Notes: generated from the letters alone by a model not told the origin. A DNA stretch of 64,000 bases from Stutzerimonas stutzeri (GCA_002345575.1 DDVX01000008.1:1-64000), one strand, 5' to 3'. Positions 45,304 to 53,531 are shown, counted from the stretch's first letter. Numbers and translations: made by a program.

Positions 45304-45465
45304 GGTCTCCAGCAACATGTAAAAGGTCACAGTCAAAGAAAAGGCTATGACCGGGTTGCGGCTGCTTGTGAGAACGGATTTATCCTCGAGATCCGTGACT
45401 GAAGCCGCTCTCACAAAGGCTCTTCACCGCTCAAGTGCTTCAACTGCGAACGGGGGATCAGCAAA

Positions 45466-45493
45466 AGAAAAAGCCCGCCGTGAGGGCGGGCTT
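45466..45493 (-). terminator. Intrinsic terminator of the YdcH-like gene
   Basis: AAGCCCGCC at 45471-45479 pairs with GGCGGGCTT at 45485-45493; the minus strand continues into TTTTTC. It lies 20 nt after the stop at 45513. Confidence 0.85.
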
Positions 45494-45512
45494 GCGAGTG
45501 TTCCGTCGGCAC

Positions 45513-45770
45513 TTAGCCGCCGCAACCGCCACAGCAGCTGCCGGAGGAGTGTTTAAGTTGCTTGGTGATGTCGTTTTTCAGTGCGGCCTGTTCCTGCTTG
45601 AGCGCTTCGAGTGCTGCATCGTCCAGATTTTCGCCGCTGCTGATGCGCTGGGCCATGGCTTCGTATTCTTCGGCTTTGCGGGCAAAGATCGGGTTTTCCT
45701 GACAGAGTTTCTGCAGCTGCTCGCGCTTTTCAGGAAAGTCCGTGCTCAGAGAGTGATGTTCGACGTGCAT
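45513..45770 (-). CDS. YdcH/DUF465-like small protein with Cys-Gly tail
   Basis: An 85-residue helical protein resembling the DUF465/YdcH family (FPEKREQLQKLCQENPIFARKAEEYEAM), ending in SCCGGCGG. The cysteine-rich tail could bind metal, but this is inference; the function of the family is unknown. It is single-gene, with its own terminator, divergent from mscL. Confidence 0.75.
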   Translation of the reverse strand: MHVEHHSLSTDFPEKREQLQKLCQENPIFARKAEEYEAMAQRISSGENLDDAALEALKQEQAALKNDITKQLKHSSGSCCGGCGG

Positions 45771-45980
45771 AAGGGCCGCTCCAGATTGAAAGGCTCCACC
45801 ATATAGCCTGTGTTCGCATTAATCGGTTGACGGCGATCAAGCGATCGATATCCTCCGGCCCCGGTCGTCGGAATACGGCTGCCATGGCAGACGCTTCAAA
45901 GGGCGCCTATGCTCTACACCGGTCGTTCGCAAGGTTTAGCTGCACGCCGACGCAATTCCACTATCACAAAGGTTTTTCAT

Positions 45981-46394
45981 ATGAGTCTGATCAACGAATT
46001 CAAGGCGTTTGCTGTCAGGGGTAACGTGGTCGATATGGCCGTGGGCATCATCGTCGGTGCGGCATTCGGCAAGATCGTCTCGTCCTTTGTCGATGGCGTG
46101 GTCATGCCGCCGCTGGGCCTGCTGATCGGCGGGGTGGATTTCTCCGACCTGGCCATTGTGCTCAAAGAGGCCGCCGGCGATGCGCCAGCAGTGGTGCTGG
46201 CATACGGCTCCTTTATCCAGACCATCGTTGATTTCACCATCGTTGCCTTCGCCATATTCATGGCCATCAAGGCGCTCAACAGCCTGCGGCGCAAGGAAGA
46301 AGAAGCCCCTTCGGCACCACCGGCACCGACCAAGGAAGAAGTGCTACTGACCGAAATTCGCGATCTGCTCAAAGCGCGTAACGAGCAGCCTTAG
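45981..46394 (+). CDS. mscL: Large-conductance mechanosensitive channel MscL
   Basis: A 137-residue inner-membrane channel that opens under extreme membrane tension. It has the N-terminal helix MSLINEFKAFAVRGNVVDMAVG, first transmembrane pore helix (VGIIVGAAFGKIVSSFVDG), second helix (YGSFIQTIVDFTIVAFAIFMAIKAL) and a C-terminal helical bundle (KEEVLLTEIRDLL). The start at 45981 is the conserved MscL N-terminus. It is convergent with norD (about 37 bp gap). Confidence 0.97.
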   Translation: MSLINEFKAFAVRGNVVDMAVGIIVGAAFGKIVSSFVDGVVMPPLGLLIGGVDFSDLAIVLKEAAGDAPAVVLAYGSFIQTIVDFTIVAFAIFMAIKALNSLRRKEEEAPSAPPAPTKEEVLLTEIRDLLKARNEQP

Positions 46395-46431
46395 TCCACC
46401 CGTAACATGAGCTCGGCGGTTCCCGTCGGGC

Positions 46432-48471
46432 TCAATGCACCACCAGCCGCCTTAGCCAATCCAGCAGTACGCTTGGTAGTAACTCAGGGCGTGGCAGCAA
46501 GGCATACTGCCCGGCACCGAAGATGCCAGGAAGGTAGTTGGCGGCCTGGCGGTCGATGGTCAGGCAGAAGGTGGAGATGCGTTGCAATGATGCTTCGGTG
46601 ACTGCCTGCCGCATGTCCTCAACGCCGTAGCGACCTTCGTACTCGTCCTTGTCGTTCGGTTTGCCATCCGATAGCAGCAACAGCAGTCGGTGACTGGCGC
46701 TTTGCTGCAACAGGCCGCTGCTGGCGTGGCGGATGGCGGCGCCGGCGCGGGTGTAATGCTCGGGTTCCAGCGCGCTGATGCGCAACGCCACCTCATTGCT
46801 GAAGCTCTCGTCGAACCCTTTGACCTCACGGACGATCACCGCATCTGGGCCTTCGCCGGAGAACGCCTGCACGGCGTAGGGTTCGCCCATGCCTTCAAGG
46901 GCAATACAGACCAGCAGCAGGGCTTCGCGCTCCACGTCGATGATGCGCCGGTTGGCCGATATCCAGCCGTCGGTGGAGCCGCTGACATCGATCAGCAGGG
47001 TGATCGCCAGATCCCGCTCGGCTGTGCGGCGGGTCTGGTACAGCGCCTCGGAGAGCGAACCGCCGGCACGGAAGTCGGCGTAACTATCGATATAGGCGCC
47101 TAGGTCGATCTCGTCGCCATCCAGCTGCCGCCTGCGGGTGACGCGGCGGGCGCTGAGCATCTCGAAGTGCCGCCTGATCTGGCCCAGCAGTGCACGGTGC
47201 TCTTCCAGGGTGTCGTCCACCCATTGCTGGGAGCCGGGCAGGTTGGGCAGCACCCGAACGATGGCGCCAGGCTGGCGATAGTGCTGAGCGCGGTAGTCCC
47301 ACTCGGGATAGTGCAGTCCTCGCCCTTCGGATTTGGCACGCTTGAGCTGCAGCAGTGTGTTGCTGTCCGGTGGGTCGTCGGAGATCAGCACCTCCTTCGG
47401 CCTGCCCGGCGTCGCTACGAGCCGCGCCTCGGGTAGCTCGGAAAGCATGTCGCCGTATTCGTCGGCGCTGATGTCTTCATCGCGATCCACGGGCCGGTTC
47501 ATCCCCAGCGGGTCCTCGGCGTGCTGGAGTGGCTCGTCAGCCTGGACCATGAACAGGCCTTCGCTGTCGTCATCCTCATCTTCCTTCGCTTCGCGCACCT
47601 GGGGGCGACGAGAGAGGCTGGCGCTGCGTTGCGCCGTGGTATCCGGATCATTTTCGGTAGTTGATGATTCCTGGCTCAGCTTGGTCTTGGCGCTGTTGGA
47701 AGAGGGCGCAAGCAGGGTGCCGGTCCACCAGTCCCGTAGCAGCGGAGCATTGCCACCGGAGCGGTCTTCGGCTGACAGCCCCAGATCGGTCAGCAGCGCT
47801 TCGGCAAGCTGCAATGACTGCGCGGGTGATTCGCTCAGAGGGAAGCCTGGTGGTGTCTGATCGCAGCGGCTACCGAGCAATTGCCTGAGCAAATTCTCCA
47901 GCGGCTGGCGTGCTCGGGAGAAGTTAGCCAGGGGCGGCCGGAGTTGCAGGCAGAGCTGGCGCAGCCGCTCGATGGCAGGCGCCATGCCGGGCAGCGACCG
48001 TGCCAGCTGCTCATCTACCGCCCAGGCTTCGAGCAGCAGATAGGCGTCCGCCAGCAGCACGGGCAACGTGGGCGAGAGCGCTTCGGCAGTGCCGCGTTGC
48101 GCGCGCAGCGCCTGCTGCAGCGCCATCACCCGATAGGCTTCGCCGCCGCGCTCAAGGTTTGCAAGACCAGAATCCGCCGGCAGCCACAGGCGCTGGCCAT
48201 CGGTAGCTGGAATGGCTCGATCCTGCCAGGGTGCTTGGGCGAGCCGGAAGACTCGTGCCAGCATGGTTGGCTGGGCGGGCGGCTGGGCGATTCTGATCGG
48301 GTAGCTGGTGCCGGTTACGGCAATGATGAGCAGGTCCAAGCGCGGTGCGATATCGCTCAGGACGGCGGTCGGTGGACCTTTGGGAAGCGGACGATAGCGG
48401 CGCCAGAGCCTTTGCGCATAAATGGTCGCATGGCGCGCCGCGTCGCTGACCAGCTCTTCGGCTTCGGCCAT
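46432..48471 (-). CDS. norD: NorD-like von Willebrand factor A protein
   Basis: A 679-residue cytosolic protein. The C-terminal VWA domain has the metal-site motif DVSGSTDG near residue 490 and a LSDGKPNDKDEYEGRYG segment typical of NorD. The middle region (about 265-350) is acidic and of low complexity. NorD works with the AAA+ protein NorQ to insert the non-haem iron and activate nitric oxide reductase. It is the last gene of the nor operon, 10 nt after norQ. Confidence 0.9.
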   Translation of the reverse strand: MAEAEELVSDAARHATIYAQRLWRRYRPLPKGPPTAVLSDIAPRLDLLIIAVTGTSYPIRIAQPPAQPTMLARVFRLAQAPWQDRAIPATDGQRLWLPADSGLANLERGGEAYRVMALQQALRAQRGTAEALSPTLPVLLADAYLLLEAWAVDEQLARSLPGMAPAIERLRQLCLQLRPPLANFSRARQPLENLLRQLLGSRCDQTPPGFPLSESPAQSLQLAEALLTDLGLSAEDRSGGNAPLLRDWWTGTLLAPSSNSAKTKLSQESSTTENDPDTTAQRSASLSRRPQVREAKEDEDDDSEGLFMVQADEPLQHAEDPLGMNRPVDRDEDISADEYGDMLSELPEARLVATPGRPKEVLISDDPPDSNTLLQLKRAKSEGRGLHYPEWDYRAQHYRQPGAIVRVLPNLPGSQQWVDDTLEEHRALLGQIRRHFEMLSARRVTRRRQLDGDEIDLGAYIDSYADFRAGGSLSEALYQTRRTAERDLAITLLIDVSGSTDGWISANRRIIDVEREALLLVCIALEGMGEPYAVQAFSGEGPDAVIVREVKGFDESFSNEVALRISALEPEHYTRAGAAIRHASSGLLQQSASHRLLLLLSDGKPNDKDEYEGRYGVEDMRQAVTEASLQRISTFCLTIDRQAANYLPGIFGAGQYALLPRPELLPSVLLDWLRRLVVH

Positions 48472-48480
48472 GGCAGCTTG

Positions 48481-49293
48481 CTAGATGAAGGTGCCGTCAA
48501 CCAGATCGCGCAGGGCGCTGACCATGGACGGCTCGTCGGAGAGGGGCGAGACGATGGCGGCGTAACAGGCTTCACGCACCGGGATGCCGCAGGTGATCAG
48601 AGCGCCGGCGGCAATCATCAACCGGGTGCTCGGCACTTCCGCCAGGCCCCGGTCACGCAACTGGCGGATGCGTTCGGCGAGGCTTACCAGGCCTCTGGCG
48701 ACAGAAGGTTCGACACCGCTTTCACGCTGCACGATCAGCGCTTCCTGTTCTGCTGCGGGAAAATCCAGGTCCATGGCGACGAAGCGCTGGCGGGTGCTGG
48801 GTTTCAGATCCTTGAGCATGCGCTGATAGCCGGGGTTGTAGGACACCACCAACTGGAAGCCAGGTGCGGCGGCGATGTTTTCGCCGGTCTTGTCGATGGG
48901 CAATGTGCGCCGGTAGTCGGTCAGCGCGTGCAGTACCACGACGGTGTCCTGGCGCGCCTCGACTACTTCGTCCAGATAACAGATGGCGCCTTCGCGCACG
49001 GCGCGGGTCAGCGGACCGTCCTGCCAGACGGTGCCGTCGTGACGGATCAGGTAGCGACCGATGAGGTCGCTGGCTGCCAGGTCGTCGTGGCAGGGAATAG
49101 TGATCAGTGGCCGGCCAAGCCGCCAGGCCATATGTTCGACGAAACGGGTTTTGCCGCAGCCAGTCGGCCCCTTGAGCATGACCGCCAGGCCACGGGCGTG
49201 GCAGTTCTCGAACAGCGTCACTTCGTTGCCGGACGGCTGATACCAAGGTTCTTCCGTCGGGCCTGTAGCCAGACTGCGTGCGGCTTGATCCAT
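48481..49293 (-). CDS. norQ: NorQ/CbbQ-family MoxR AAA+ ATPase
   Basis: A 270-residue AAA+ ATPase. Walker A is GPTGCGKTRF, Walker B is AICYLDEV, and sensor 1 lies in LVVSYNPGYQ. The C-terminal CbbQ-type domain follows. With the VWA protein NorD it remodels NorB for assembly of its iron site. The start at 49293 (MDQAARSLA) is chosen because it lies just 8 nt after the norB stop and has AGGTGG upstream; a longer form would overlap norB by 32 nt. Confidence 0.92.
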   Translation of the reverse strand: MDQAARSLATGPTEEPWYQPSGNEVTLFENCHARGLAVMLKGPTGCGKTRFVEHMAWRLGRPLITIPCHDDLAASDLIGRYLIRHDGTVWQDGPLTRAVREGAICYLDEVVEARQDTVVVLHALTDYRRTLPIDKTGENIAAAPGFQLVVSYNPGYQRMLKDLKPSTRQRFVAMDLDFPAAEQEALIVQRESGVEPSVARGLVSLAERIRQLRDRGLAEVPSTRLMIAAGALITCGIPVREACYAAIVSPLSDEPSMVSALRDLVDGTFI

Positions 49294-49300
49294 GCCCACC

Positions 49301-50674
49301 TCAGAGCGCCCGGTCGGCTGGTGTGCCGCCATGCATCACCTGCTCGTCGGTCACCGGCTCGAAACGTGGTCGGTAGCTGAAGAAGTCGTAGATATACAGC
49401 CCCACGCCGATGGAAAAGATACTGGCGGTCGACACCAGCATCAGGAAGTGAATCTGGATCTTTAGCTGCACGTCCAGGTAGCCCATGCCCATGATCCGCT
49501 CCAGATACACCTGACCAATCCCAGCGGTGGCAAACGACAGGGTCATGCCGAACATACCGGCCAGCTGCAGCCAGAACGCCCAATAGCCGATGGTGGTGCC
49601 CTGGTCGGGGCGCTTGTGGGTCAGCGAGGGCAGGGCGTAGCTGATCATTGCCAGCACGATCATGGCGTAGGCGCCATAGAACGCGGCGTGGCCGTGCATG
49701 GCGGTAATCAGGGTGCCGTGGGTCCACTTGTTGATGCTCGGCCAGGTATGGGCCAGCCCCAGCAGGCCGGCGCCGAACAGGGTGAATACGGTGCTGCCCA
49801 GAGTCCAGTGCAGCGCCAGTATGTTGGGATGACGCAGTCCAGAGCGGCGCATGGCGCCATAGGCATACATGGCCATGCCGACGATTGCCAGCGGCTCCAG
49901 GAGGCTGAAGAAGCCGCCAATCGGCAGCCAATATGTGGGGACGCCAACCCAATAGTAATGGTGCGCGGTGCCCAGGATGCCGGCAATAAACACTAGGCCG
50001 ACGATCACATACAGCCACTTCTCCAGCACCTCGCGGTCGGCTCCGGACAGGCGGATCAGCAGGTAGGCGAGGAAGGCGCCCATGATCATCATCCACACGC
50101 CTTCGACCCACAGATGAATGGTCCACCAGCGGTAGAAGATCGACACTGTGTAGTTTTCGTAATACAGCAGTGCGGGGAAGAACAGCACGGCGGAGCTGAC
50201 CAGCCCCAGCAGCAACACGCCTTCAGTGGTAGTGAAGCGCCCGGCCCGCTTGATCGTCATGCCGATGTTGTAAAGAAAGATCAGGATACAGATGACCATG
50301 ACAATCTTGTGCGGCAGAGGCTGCTCCAGCAGTTTGTTGCCGGTGCCATAGCGGAACAGGTAGCCGATGATCGCGGTGACGCCCATGCCGGTCCACAGGA
50401 TCAGCTGAATATAGGCAAGCTTGGTGCTGTAGAGCTCGGTACGCGACTCGTCGGGCACCATCCAGTAGGTTGCCCCCATGAAGCCGGTGAGCACCCAGAC
50501 GATCAGCAGGTTGGTGTGGATCACCTTGGTGACGTCGAACGGCAGGATATACAGCAGCGGGTCCGGCCCCAGGTATTTGGCTGCCGAGAGCAGGCCGAAC
50601 ACCAGTTGCAGGCCGAACAGCACCATGGCGACGGCGAAATACCAGTAAGCGACCGACTGTGATTTATAGCGCAT
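49301..50674 (-). CDS. norB: Nitric oxide reductase large subunit NorB (variant)
   Basis: A 457-residue integral membrane protein of the haem-copper oxidase superfamily with 12 helices. It reduces 2 NO to N2O. Haem and FeB ligands are H53, H187, H238, H239, H327 and H329, and E191 and E260 are kept. All sit exactly 20 positions before the P. aeruginosa NorB residues I recall (H207, E211, H258, H259, E280, H347, H349), apart from H53 (H60 there). The position of E215 is M195 (VEGVWMM in place of VEGVWEL). The start at 50674 follows CAGGGGA. Subunit interaction with the enlarged NorC is expected. Confidence 0.93.
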   Translation of the reverse strand: MRYKSQSVAYWYFAVAMVLFGLQLVFGLLSAAKYLGPDPLLYILPFDVTKVIHTNLLIVWVLTGFMGATYWMVPDESRTELYSTKLAYIQLILWTGMGVTAIIGYLFRYGTGNKLLEQPLPHKIVMVICILIFLYNIGMTIKRAGRFTTTEGVLLLGLVSSAVLFFPALLYYENYTVSIFYRWWTIHLWVEGVWMMIMGAFLAYLLIRLSGADREVLEKWLYVIVGLVFIAGILGTAHHYYWVGVPTYWLPIGGFFSLLEPLAIVGMAMYAYGAMRRSGLRHPNILALHWTLGSTVFTLFGAGLLGLAHTWPSINKWTHGTLITAMHGHAAFYGAYAMIVLAMISYALPSLTHKRPDQGTTIGYWAFWLQLAGMFGMTLSFATAGIGQVYLERIMGMGYLDVQLKIQIHFLMLVSTASIFSIGVGLYIYDFFSYRPRFEPVTDEQVMHGGTPADRAL

Positions 50675-50729
50675 GGCCAATCCCCTGCAATTTGCTGCTC
50701 CGCCGGGACTCAGCCCGTGGCGGGGCGCT

Positions 50730-51599
50730 TTATTTGAAGGTCGCGAGGTATGCAACCAACTGGTCGAGTTGTTCGGATGTCAGCGAATCGCCATAGGTGG
50801 TCGGCATGAAGGATGTGCCGCCTGCCGAATACATCTCGCCGGGGTACAGATAGGCGCTGGGCTCGACGATGGCTTCGCGGATATAGGCTTCGACGCTGTC
50901 GGCACTGCCCTGGTAGTCCGGCGAGGCCATTACCTGCTCGGCTCGCGCCGCCAGTCCGGCCAGGGTCGGTCCGGCGAGGTTCACGCCGGGCGCGATCGAA
51001 TGACATGCCTGGCAGGTCGGCGATGCTGTGCGGAAAACGGCTTCGCCCAAGGCAATGGGGTCCTCAGCGCCGCTGACCGGACGGGCACCCGGCGGCAACT
51101 GTTCGGCCGTGTGGCCGGGACCGGAGGCGTCTTGCTGGGCCAGGGTCAGGTCGGTGCCGGGAATCGACGAGCCGGTTACCAGAATTGGTCGCGGCGGCCA
51201 GCCCTGGTTGTCGACATTGGCGACCCAGTCGAAGAAGGCGATCAGCCCCGCAATCTCCTCGTCTGACAGGTTCTGGTTGGGCATCAACCGGCGGTGGCGC
51301 TGCTCGTCGTAGAACTTCTCCGGCGCCTTGAGAAAGGCCGTGAGGTAAGGCGCGCCGCGGTGCTGGGAGATCTTCGTCAGGTCCGGCGCGTAGTAGGCGC
51401 CTTCGCCGAAGAGGGTGTGGCAGTTGATGCAGTTCTTCTCGTGCCAGACATCCTTACCGCGGGTGACCTCAGGTGTGATGCTGGCAGCATTGGTCAGCTC
51501 GGGGAACTGCCGGTGGCTGTCCAGTGTGAGCCCGAGAAAAGCAAGTGCGGCGACGCCAGTGGAGATGATGGCAAAGGATCGCGTTTGTCGTTTATTCAT
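50730..51599 (-). CDS. norC: NorC fused to a second cytochrome c domain (diheme)
   Basis: A 289-residue protein, about twice the length of ordinary NorC (near 146). The N-terminal membrane anchor (about 8-25) and the first haem domain (CINCH at 57-61, ligand M106 in RLMPNQNLSDEE, ending WVANVDNQGWPP) are those of NorC. A Gly/Pro-rich linker (about 140-180) leads to a second cytochrome c domain with CQACH at 196-200 and a likely ligand M265 (GTSFMP). The extra domain may accept electrons directly from a periplasmic donor and pass them to the NorC haem. The frame is continuous, so this is a true fusion. Confidence 0.9.
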   Translation of the reverse strand: MNKRQTRSFAIISTGVAALAFLGLTLDSHRQFPELTNAASITPEVTRGKDVWHEKNCINCHTLFGEGAYYAPDLTKISQHRGAPYLTAFLKAPEKFYDEQRHRRLMPNQNLSDEEIAGLIAFFDWVANVDNQGWPPRPILVTGSSIPGTDLTLAQQDASGPGHTAEQLPPGARPVSGAEDPIALGEAVFRTASPTCQACHSIAPGVNLAGPTLAGLAARAEQVMASPDYQGSADSVEAYIREAIVEPSAYLYPGEMYSAGGTSFMPTTYGDSLTSEQLDQLVAYLATFK

Positions 51600-51620
51600 T
51601 GAAAGCGCCTCGACGGCTGG

Positions 51621-51731
51621 TCAGACACCGATACCAGTCCAATAGAAAATGCCGATGCCAACAGCGTAGAGCGCGGCGCCGAGCATCAGCGCCAGCACTA
51701 CGAAACTGACTATTCGGAACGTTTTTTCCAT
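51621..51731 (-). CDS. 36-residue single-pass membrane protein in the nor operon
   Basis: A small gene between the cupin and norC genes. The product begins MEKTFRIVSF, has one hydrophobic helix at about residues 7-30 (rich in V, L, A, G and I) and ends WTGIGV. AGGAG stands nine bases before the ATG. Gaps of 34 nt upstream and 21 nt downstream fit cotranscription. I know no named family for it. By analogy with small subunits of haem-copper oxidases it may be an accessory subunit or assembly factor of this NOR; that is inference. Confidence 0.7.
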   Translation of the reverse strand: MEKTFRIVSFVVLALMLGAALYAVGIGIFYWTGIGV

Positions 51732-51765
51732 GGCCGCTTCTCCTTACATAGTTTGGCCGCCTAGA

Positions 51766-52125
51766 TCAGCGAGAACGGATCGGAGCCTCAGGCTCCGCAC
51801 GGGGCAGGCGCTGGATCGTGACCAGAGTGACGGTGTCTGCGATCACTTGCAGCGCATGTTCGACGTTCTCGGCCAGGTACATCAGGTCATTGGCGTGGAG
51901 CTTTTGCCAGCGATCTTCTACTTGGACTTCTATGACACCCTGAAGACAGTGGATGGTGATGGGGCCCGCTACTGCATGGCTTGGAACGACATGCCCGGCT
52001 TTGAGTACCAGGCGCATGATTTCTAGGCTGGGTGTGCTAACCAAGGCCTGCGAGCGAAGCACTGACTGCGGCTCTGCGCTGAGCGGTCGAATGATCTCGC
52101 CAGACTGCGCATGTTTGAGTGCCAT
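51766..52125 (-). CDS. Cupin-domain protein, first gene of the nor operon
   Basis: A 119-residue single-domain cupin. Beta-strand motifs LVLKAGHVVPSHAVAGPITIHCLQGVIEVQVEDRWQ... and ANDLMYLAENVEHAL give the two cupin motifs; the histidines in PSHAV and ENVEHAL could hold a metal. Such proteins can be small-molecule or redox-linked regulators or enzymes. It is 34 nt before the small membrane gene and has the same strand as norCBQD. A role in NO sensing or NOR maturation is possible but unproven. Confidence 0.8.
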   Translation of the reverse strand: MALKHAQSGEIIRPLSAEPQSVLRSQALVSTPSLEIMRLVLKAGHVVPSHAVAGPITIHCLQGVIEVQVEDRWQKLHANDLMYLAENVEHALQVIADTVTLVTIQRLPRAEPEAPIRSR

Positions 52126-52180
52126 GGTGCCGGACCGTGGTGGCTGGTTTGTATTGAGGCTAGTTAAGGAAGCGGGAAGT

Positions 52181-52195
52181 GTCCAACGGTTGGAC
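52181..52195. promoter_or_regulatory. Perfect inverted repeat upstream of the nor operon
   Basis: GTCCAAC-G-GTTGGAC, a perfect 7-bp dyad with one central base, 56 bp before the cupin start. It could be an operator. A degenerate FNR/DNR-like string (TTGAGGCTAGTTAA, 52154-52167) lies between it and the gene. Confidence 0.45.
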
Positions 52196-52239
52196 GGTGA
52201 GCGGTTCGCTCGTCGAGGCGGGAAGGCTGGTGAGTGATA

Positions 52240-52266
52240 ATTCCCGGCGCATTGCGCGCCGGGAAT
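52240..52266 (-). terminator. Hairpin after the cytochrome c peroxidase gene
   Basis: An 11-bp perfect stem (ATTCCCGGCGC and complement, 5-base loop) 9 nt beyond the ccpA stop. No T-run follows, so termination may be partial. Confidence 0.6.
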
Positions 52267-52275
52267 CGGTGGGGC

Positions 52276-53307
52276 TTATTCCGGCTTCGGAGTGGTCGCA
52301 GTGCTCATCGGCAGGATCGGATAGGCAACCTGCGGCTGATCACCGGTCAGGCTGTGAAGGAAGGCAGTGATGGCCTTGACTTCGTTGTCCTTGAGCTGAC
52401 GGCCCAGCTGGCTGTCACCCATGATGGCCACGGCCTGCTCCAGGTCCCATACCTCACCGCTGTGGAAGTAGGGCGGCGTCAGCGCAACGTTGCGCAGTGG
52501 CGCGGCACGGAACACGTACTCGTCGGCAGCAGTATTGGTCACAGCGAAGCGGCCCTTGTCGCCTTCCGGCAGGATATCGGCGCCAGGCTTCTTGATCACG
52601 CCGAAGGGGAAGTAACCCTGGCCGCCGACGTTGACGCCGTTGTGGCAGGCGATGCAGCCCGCGTCCATGAACATTGCCAGGCCTTCCTTCTGCGTAGCGT
52701 CCAGCGCCTTGTCGTCACCGTTGAGGTAGCGGTCGAACGGCGAGTTCGGCGTGGTCAGGCTGACCTCGAAAGCTTCCAGGGCATAAGCCATGTTGTCGAA
52801 GCTGACCGGGTTCTTGTCGTTGGGGAAGGCTTTCTTGAACTCGGTTACGTACTCCGGAATGCTCTTCAGCGTCGCCTCGACGCGGTCAGGCGTGTTGTTC
52901 ATCTCGACGCTGGCCTGGACCGGACCCTTGGCCTGCTCCTGCAGGTCCTTGGCGCGACCGTCCCAGAACTGGGCGGAGTTGAATACGGCGTTGAGCACGG
53001 TCGGCGAGTTGCGCGGGCCTTTCTGCCAGCCGTGGCCAATGGAGGTAGGCACGTTGTCGCTGCCACCGATGCTGAGGTTGTGGCAGGTGTTGCAGCTGAT
53101 CACGTGGCTGCGCGACAGGCGCGGATCAAACCATAGCTTGTGGCCGAGGACGGCCTGATCTTCGTTGACGGTATGGCCGCGAACTTCGGTGACTTTGTCT
53201 GGAATCGTTTTGAAGATGGCATTGGCGCGCTCGCGCAGAGCGTCGGCATGCGCGCTGCCGGCAATCATTAGCAGGCTACCGAGCAGCAGGGGTGCTGTGG
53301 ATCGCAT
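52276..53307 (-). CDS. ccpA: Diheme cytochrome c peroxidase
   Basis: A 343-residue periplasmic enzyme (signal peptide 1-21, ending AHA) that reduces hydrogen peroxide with electrons from small cytochromes. Two haem motifs are seen: CNTCH (peroxidatic domain) and CIACH (electron-transfer domain). The segment NSPTVLNAVFNSAQFWDGRA and the late RAAPLRNVALTPPYFHSG are family hallmarks. Its promoter has a strong ANR/FNR box, which fits the known oxygen-limited expression of the P. aeruginosa orthologue. The start follows GAGGA. Confidence 0.95.
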   Translation of the reverse strand: MRSTAPLLLGSLLMIAGSAHADALRERANAIFKTIPDKVTEVRGHTVNEDQAVLGHKLWFDPRLSRSHVISCNTCHNLSIGGSDNVPTSIGHGWQKGPRNSPTVLNAVFNSAQFWDGRAKDLQEQAKGPVQASVEMNNTPDRVEATLKSIPEYVTEFKKAFPNDKNPVSFDNMAYALEAFEVSLTTPNSPFDRYLNGDDKALDATQKEGLAMFMDAGCIACHNGVNVGGQGYFPFGVIKKPGADILPEGDKGRFAVTNTAADEYVFRAAPLRNVALTPPYFHSGEVWDLEQAVAIMGDSQLGRQLKDNEVKAITAFLHSLTGDQPQVAYPILPMSTATTPKPE

Positions 53308-53368
53308 GGGGGTTTTTCCTCATCGGTGTTGGCCGGTACTAGGAGGCTTCATTTGAAAGGCTTTAGAG

Positions 53369-53382
53369 TTGATTCACGTCAA
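53369..53382. promoter_or_regulatory. ANR/FNR box before cytochrome c peroxidase
   Basis: TTGATTCACGTCAA matches TTGAT-N4-(A/G)TCAA. With the site centred near -41, transcription would start about 53334, 27 nt before the gene. A TAGTAC -10-like string sits at the expected place on the minus strand. Confidence 0.85.
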
Positions 53383-53531
53383 GCGAAGGCGTGATTAGGG
53401 GTTTGCGAACTGTCTCCATTTGTAACTGCGCGCAGGGCTTACGCATTTGCTCAAACCTTGCGAGTCCACGGAGGCAGAGCCAGAATGGCGGCATTTATCG
53501 TGGCCTATAGGCCACCCAGCAAGGATTTCCG

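Noticed and set aside
52154..52167. FNR/DNR box TTGAGGCTAGTTAA before the cupin gene
   Set aside because: It departs from TTGAT-N4-ATCAA at three of ten fixed positions and its spacing would place the transcription start inside the gene. Not listed as a site.
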